Positions 5,214-7,350 of a DNA stretch of 7,350 bases are shown here, in pieces. Both the position numbers and the translations under genes were made by a program. The stretch is from an uncultured Verrucomicrobiota bacterium. Its GTDB lineage: Bacteria; Verrucomicrobiota; Kiritimatiellia; RFP12; UBA3636. How positions within the stretch are numbered: the first letter of the stretch is position 1; each line of letters begins with the position of its first letter. The DNA lies in NCBI GenBank assembly GCA_946612175.1, contig CAMOEO010000152.1, positions 1-7,350 on the forward strand. Reading direction: 5' to 3'. The notes beneath the pieces were generated by a model, which saw nothing but the letters and a program-made list of their open reading frames with translations, searched no databases and was not told where the DNA came from.

Positions 5214-6542
5214 CTACGCGGCCTTGCGCCGCGGCAGGGCGATCGCGACGAGCACGGCGACGAGCAGGATGCCCTGGTAGTAGAGCCGCCCGATGAGCGG
5301 GATGGCGCCGACCGAGACGCCCGCGCCGGCCGCGAGCGAGACGGCCATCAGCAGCTGCGCGCCGTAGGGGATCACGCCCTGCAGGATGCACGAGCCGGTG
5401 TCGAGGACGCTCGCCACGCGCTCGGGCTTCGCGCCGAAGCGGTCGGCGAGCGACTTGGCGACCGGGCCCGCGACGATGATCGCGACGGTGTTGTTGGCGG
5501 TGAAGAGGTTCACCGCGAAGACGAGGAAGAGCACGCCGAGCTCGCAGCCGCGCACGCCGCGGACCATCGAGCCGATCTTCGCCATCAGCCACGCGATGCC
5601 GCCGTTGTGGCGGATGAGGCCGAGCAGGCCGCCCGCGAGCAGCGCCACGATGAGCGTCTCGCTCATGCCGAGCGTGCCCTTGCCGACGAGGTCGAGGGCG
5701 CCCCAGAAGTCGATCCGGCCGAGCGCGATGCCGAGGACCGCGGCGAGGAGCGTCCCGCCGAAGAGCAGCGCCATCACGTTCATGCCGAGCAGCGCGAGCA
5801 GCAGGACGAGCCCGTAGGGCAGCACCAGCACGCACTCGCGCCAGCCGACCGGCGCGCCCGCGAGCGCCGCCGTGCCGCGGCCGAGCGCGGCGTAGAGCAG
5901 CAGCGCGGCGGCCGCCGCCGGGAGCGCGATGCGGAGGTTGGCGAGGAACTTGGCGCGCATCTCGATGCCCTGCGTGCGCGTCGCGGCGATCGTCGTGTCG
6001 GAGATGAGCGAGAGGTTGTCGCCGAACATCGCGCCGCCCACGACCGAGCCGACCATCAGCGCCGGGTCGATGCCGAGCGGCCCGACGAGCCCCGCGGCGA
6101 TCGGGACGAGCGCCGCGATCGTGCCGCAGCTCGTGCCGATCGCGAGCGAGACGAGCGAGGAGACGAGGAACATCCCCGCGAGCATGAAGCGCGCCGGAAC
6201 GAGCGCCTGCGCGATGGCGACGGCGGCGTCCACCGCGCCGGAGCCCTTCGCGATCGTGGCGAACGAGCCGGCGAGGATGAACACCATGCACATGATCATG
6301 ATGTTCGGCTCGCCCATCGAGGCGGCGTAGGCGTCGATCTTCTTCGCGAGCGTCTGGGGTCGGCCGAGGAAGAGCGCCGCCGCGGAGGCGACGACGAAGG
6401 CGATCGGCATCGGGACCTTGTAGAAGTCTCCGGCCTGGAGCGAGAGTCCGAGGTAGAAGGCGACGAAGACGAGGAACGGGATGAGCGCGCGGCCGTTCGG
6501 CCGGATGTCGGAGGGGTCGTTCATGGCGGGGGAATCATTCAT
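5214..6542 (-). CDS. nhaC: Na+/H+ antiporter NhaC-family membrane protein
   Basis: A 442-residue integral inner-membrane protein with about 11-12 hydrophobic segments, close to the family's usual 430-480 residues. Family motifs, numbered from ATG 6542, are GTSCGT (136-141) followed by IAALVPIAAG, then GAMFGDNLSLISDTT (about 170-184) with IAATRTQG after it. The second half repeats the theme with FTANNTVAIIVAGP (347-360) and DTGSCILQGVIPYGAQ (381-396). The expected activity is exchange of cytoplasmic Na+ for external protons, for pH and sodium balance. Some relatives (YuiF type) are suspected amino-acid transporters, so the substrate is not certain. A TTG at 6572 and an ATG at 6524 are alternative starts; ATG 6542 is preferred because AAAGGA lies 6 bases before it. 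The gene has its own promoter and converges on the large TPR gene. Confidence 0.93.
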   Translation of the reverse strand: MNDSPAMNDPSDIRPNGRALIPFLVFVAFYLGLSLQAGDFYKVPMPIAFVVASAAALFLGRPQTLAKKIDAYAASMGEPNIMIMCMVFILAGSFATIAKGSGAVDAAVAIAQALVPARFMLAGMFLVSSLVSLAIGTSCGTIAALVPIAAGLVGPLGIDPALMVGSVVGGAMFGDNLSLISDTTIAATRTQGIEMRAKFLANLRIALPAAAAALLLYAALGRGTAALAGAPVGWRECVLVLPYGLVLLLALLGMNVMALLFGGTLLAAVLGIALGRIDFWGALDLVGKGTLGMSETLIVALLAGGLLGLIRHNGGIAWLMAKIGSMVRGVRGCELGVLFLVFAVNLFTANNTVAIIVAGPVAKSLADRFGAKPERVASVLDTGSCILQGVIPYGAQLLMAVSLAAGAGVSVGAIPLIGRLYYQGILLVAVLVAIALPRRKAA

Positions 6543-6548
6543 GGCGGT

Positions 6549-6554
6549 TCCTTT
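6549..6554 (-). promoter_or_regulatory. Ribosome binding site fixing the nhaC start
   Basis: AAAGGA on the minus strand ends 6 bases upstream of ATG 6542. It favours this codon over TTG 6572 and ATG 6524. Confidence 0.75.
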
Positions 6555-6571
6555 GGATGGAAAGCTCCTCA

Positions 6572-6600
6572 AGTCTACGGAATCCTTCCGATCTTTTCAA
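6572..6600 (-). promoter_or_regulatory. Sigma-70-like promoter of nhaC
   Basis: On the minus strand TTGAAA (6600-6595), a 17-base spacer and TAGACT (6577-6572). The predicted start near 6565 gives a leader of about 23 bases containing the ribosome binding site. Confidence 0.7.
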
Positions 6601-6614
6601 GCCCGCCACCATTT

Positions 6615-6663
6615 CCCCATTTCCCTTTTCTCCCCATTCTTTCCCATTTTCCCCGTTTTCCCC
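6615..6663 (-). other. Six G-tracts, potential G-quadruplex array
   Basis: On the minus strand there are runs of 3-4 G at 6663-6660, 6654-6651, 6645-6643, 6635-6632, 6625-6623 and 6618-6615. They are separated by 5, 5, 7, 6 and 4 bases rich in A. This meets the usual G3+N1-7 pattern for a quadruplex. It ends 15 bases upstream of the nhaC -35 box. Confidence 0.6.
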
Positions 6664-6742
6664 GCTCTTCACCGAATTCTCACACCTTTTTCCCAATTCT
6701 TTTCATACTATTCATCGCTTTTTCATCTCCTATCCCTTCGCC

Positions 6743-7350
6743 CTACGAGACGTCCCTTCTTGGTCCTTTCGCCATCCGCACGAGCCCGAGCCGTCGCCAT
6801 ACCTCGTCATCCAGCGCCCGCAGCGTGCGGAAGTCCCGCAGGAGTTCCTCCGCCGTACCTCTCGCCCGCCTCGGCGCTTGGGTGCGAGGGGAGGTCTTCG
6901 TGGCGGGGTCCGGCGGGAGGAGGTCTTCGGCGGTCCAGGGTTCCGTGAGCCCGCAGGCGCGCAGGAACTTGTCCGCCAGCGCCTTGTAGCGCATGAGCGT
7001 CTTGTAGCGGCGGGAGAGTTCGGGACAGCGCTCGCGGAGCCATCCGCGGAGCCCGGGGTTGCGTCCGACGATTTCGCCGTCGGCGTCGCGGATGTACGCA
7101 TTGTCGACGGCGGGTTCCAGATCCTGCAGCAGCGCGCCGAGCAGAAGCTTGCCCTCGAGCGAGCTCCGGGAGCGCTCCCACGCCTCGAGCAGGGTCTCGG
7201 GCGTGGGCGGCTCGTGGCGCGAGGCCGTGCGGCGGGAGCGGAGCGCGCGGCGCATGCGCAGATCCTGCGCGACGGCGCTGCGGCGGGTGCGCTGGTAGAG
7301 CCTGGCGAGACCGTAGGCGGCGAGGGAGAGGACGGAGGCGCCGAGCAGGA
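6743..7350 (-). CDS. Unrecognised membrane-anchored protein, 5' end outside window
   Basis: The minus-strand frame is open from the window edge to TAG at 6743-6745, giving at least 201 residues. The first visible residues, LLGASVLSLAAYGLARLYQ, look like a transmembrane anchor and are followed by RTRR and a second basic cluster (RMRRALRSRR). This arrangement suggests a cytoplasmic C-terminal domain. That domain contains a helical 'TLLEAWERSRSSLEGKLLLGALL', then 'YIRDADGEIVGRNPGLRGWL', 'RERCPELSRRYKTLMRYKAL', an 'ACGLTEPWTAEDLLPP' stretch, and a helical end with 'LRALDDEVWRRLGL'. I do not recognise the family. An internal ATG at 7255 with AGGA 7 bases upstream would give a soluble 170-residue protein. 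I prefer the longer form because the upstream frame encodes a coherent hydrophobic segment. The gene reads toward nhaC across the purine-rich gap. Confidence 0.72.
   Translation of the reverse strand, partial: LLGASVLSLAAYGLARLYQRTRRSAVAQDLRMRRALRSRRTASRHEPPTPETLLEAWERSRSSLEGKLLLGALLQDLEPAVDNAYIRDADGEIVGRNPGLRGWLRERCPELSRRYKTLMRYKALADKFLRACGLTEPWTAEDLLPPDPATKTSPRTQAPRRARGTAEELLRDFRTLRALDDEVWRRLGLVRMAKGPRRDVS
7256..7270. other. Short inverted repeat next to internal ATG 7255
   Basis: GCGCAG-ATC-CTGCGC is a perfect 6-bp stem with a 3-base loop. On the minus strand it holds the AGGA that could serve ATG 7255, so folding would hide that site. It may be chance. Confidence 0.3.

Larger units (their letters stand above)
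6543..6742. other. Pyrimidine/purine-biased, lower-GC intergenic region
   Basis: This 200-bp gap lies between the right-edge gene and nhaC, both on the minus strand. The part from 6601 to 6742 is almost only C and T on the plus strand (A/G on the minus) and much AT-richer than the rest of the window. It holds the nhaC promoter and a G-tract array. I see no terminator with a T-tract for the gene ending at 6743 and no convincing gene. Confidence 0.8.

Noticed and set aside
4795..6291. 498-codon minus-strand frame across the TPR-nhaC junction
   Set aside because: It is Arg/Ala/His-rich shadow coding overlapping the real nhaC frame and the antisense of the TPR gene.
6535..6672. Small minus-strand frame (GTG at 6672, 45 codons) ending over the nhaC ATG
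   Set aside because: It is a Gly/Glu/Asn/Lys product of the G/A tract, has only a poorly spaced ribosome binding site, and contains the nhaC promoter. It looks like chance translation of simple sequence.
1..7350. CRISPR arrays, insertion sequences, tRNA or rRNA genes, defence or toxin-antitoxin loci
   Set aside because: No spaced direct repeats, transposase-like frames, cloverleaf sequences or recognisable defence domains were seen. The repeats present are internal to TPR coding or simple sequence.

Overview
The window is very GC-rich, mostly protein-coding DNA from a bacterium. It holds four complete genes on two strands plus one gene cut by each edge, with one clearly AT-richer, purine/pyrimidine-biased gap. 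A DUF3127 gene, heavy use of secreted TPR proteins and the composition fit the PVC superphylum (for example Kiritimatiellota or Verrucomicrobiota). That placement is inference; no rRNA or other phylogenetic marker is present.

Layout. Bases 1-315 (+): the 3' part of a divergent yidD-like gene. Bases 389-1306 (+): a 305-residue protein with a signal peptide, a TPR-like region and a 'PGLGYAYSG' membrane segment. The next two genes form a minus-strand pair, DUF3127 (2638 to 2228) followed by prmC (2209 to 1307). The prmC stop codon directly abuts the stop of the + strand gene. Bases 2639-2813 are a compact divergent control region with two well-formed sigma-70-like promoters, one for DUF3127 and one for the gene at 2814. 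Bases 2814-5174 (+): a 786-residue exported protein made of about 20 TPR-like repeats. Two GC-rich hairpins (5159-5206) separate it from a convergent NhaC-family antiporter gene (6542 to 5214). That gene has its own promoter and an adjacent run of six G-tracts on its coding strand. The right edge holds the C-terminal about 201 residues of an unrecognised, apparently membrane-anchored protein on the minus strand.

How the parts fit. The genes look mostly like separate housekeeping units: membrane-protein insertion (YidD), translation-termination methylation (PrmC), a single-strand-DNA-binding-like protein (DUF3127) and ion homeostasis (NhaC), plus envelope TPR scaffolds. I see no CRISPR array, insertion sequence, phage module, toxin-antitoxin pair or obvious defence system. 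The most interesting points are regulatory: a promoter that puts the start of transcription on the ATG of the large TPR gene (leaderless mRNA), the G-tract array upstream of nhaC, and the SSB-like acidic C-terminal tip of the DUF3127 protein. The right-edge protein is the main uncharacterised coding sequence.
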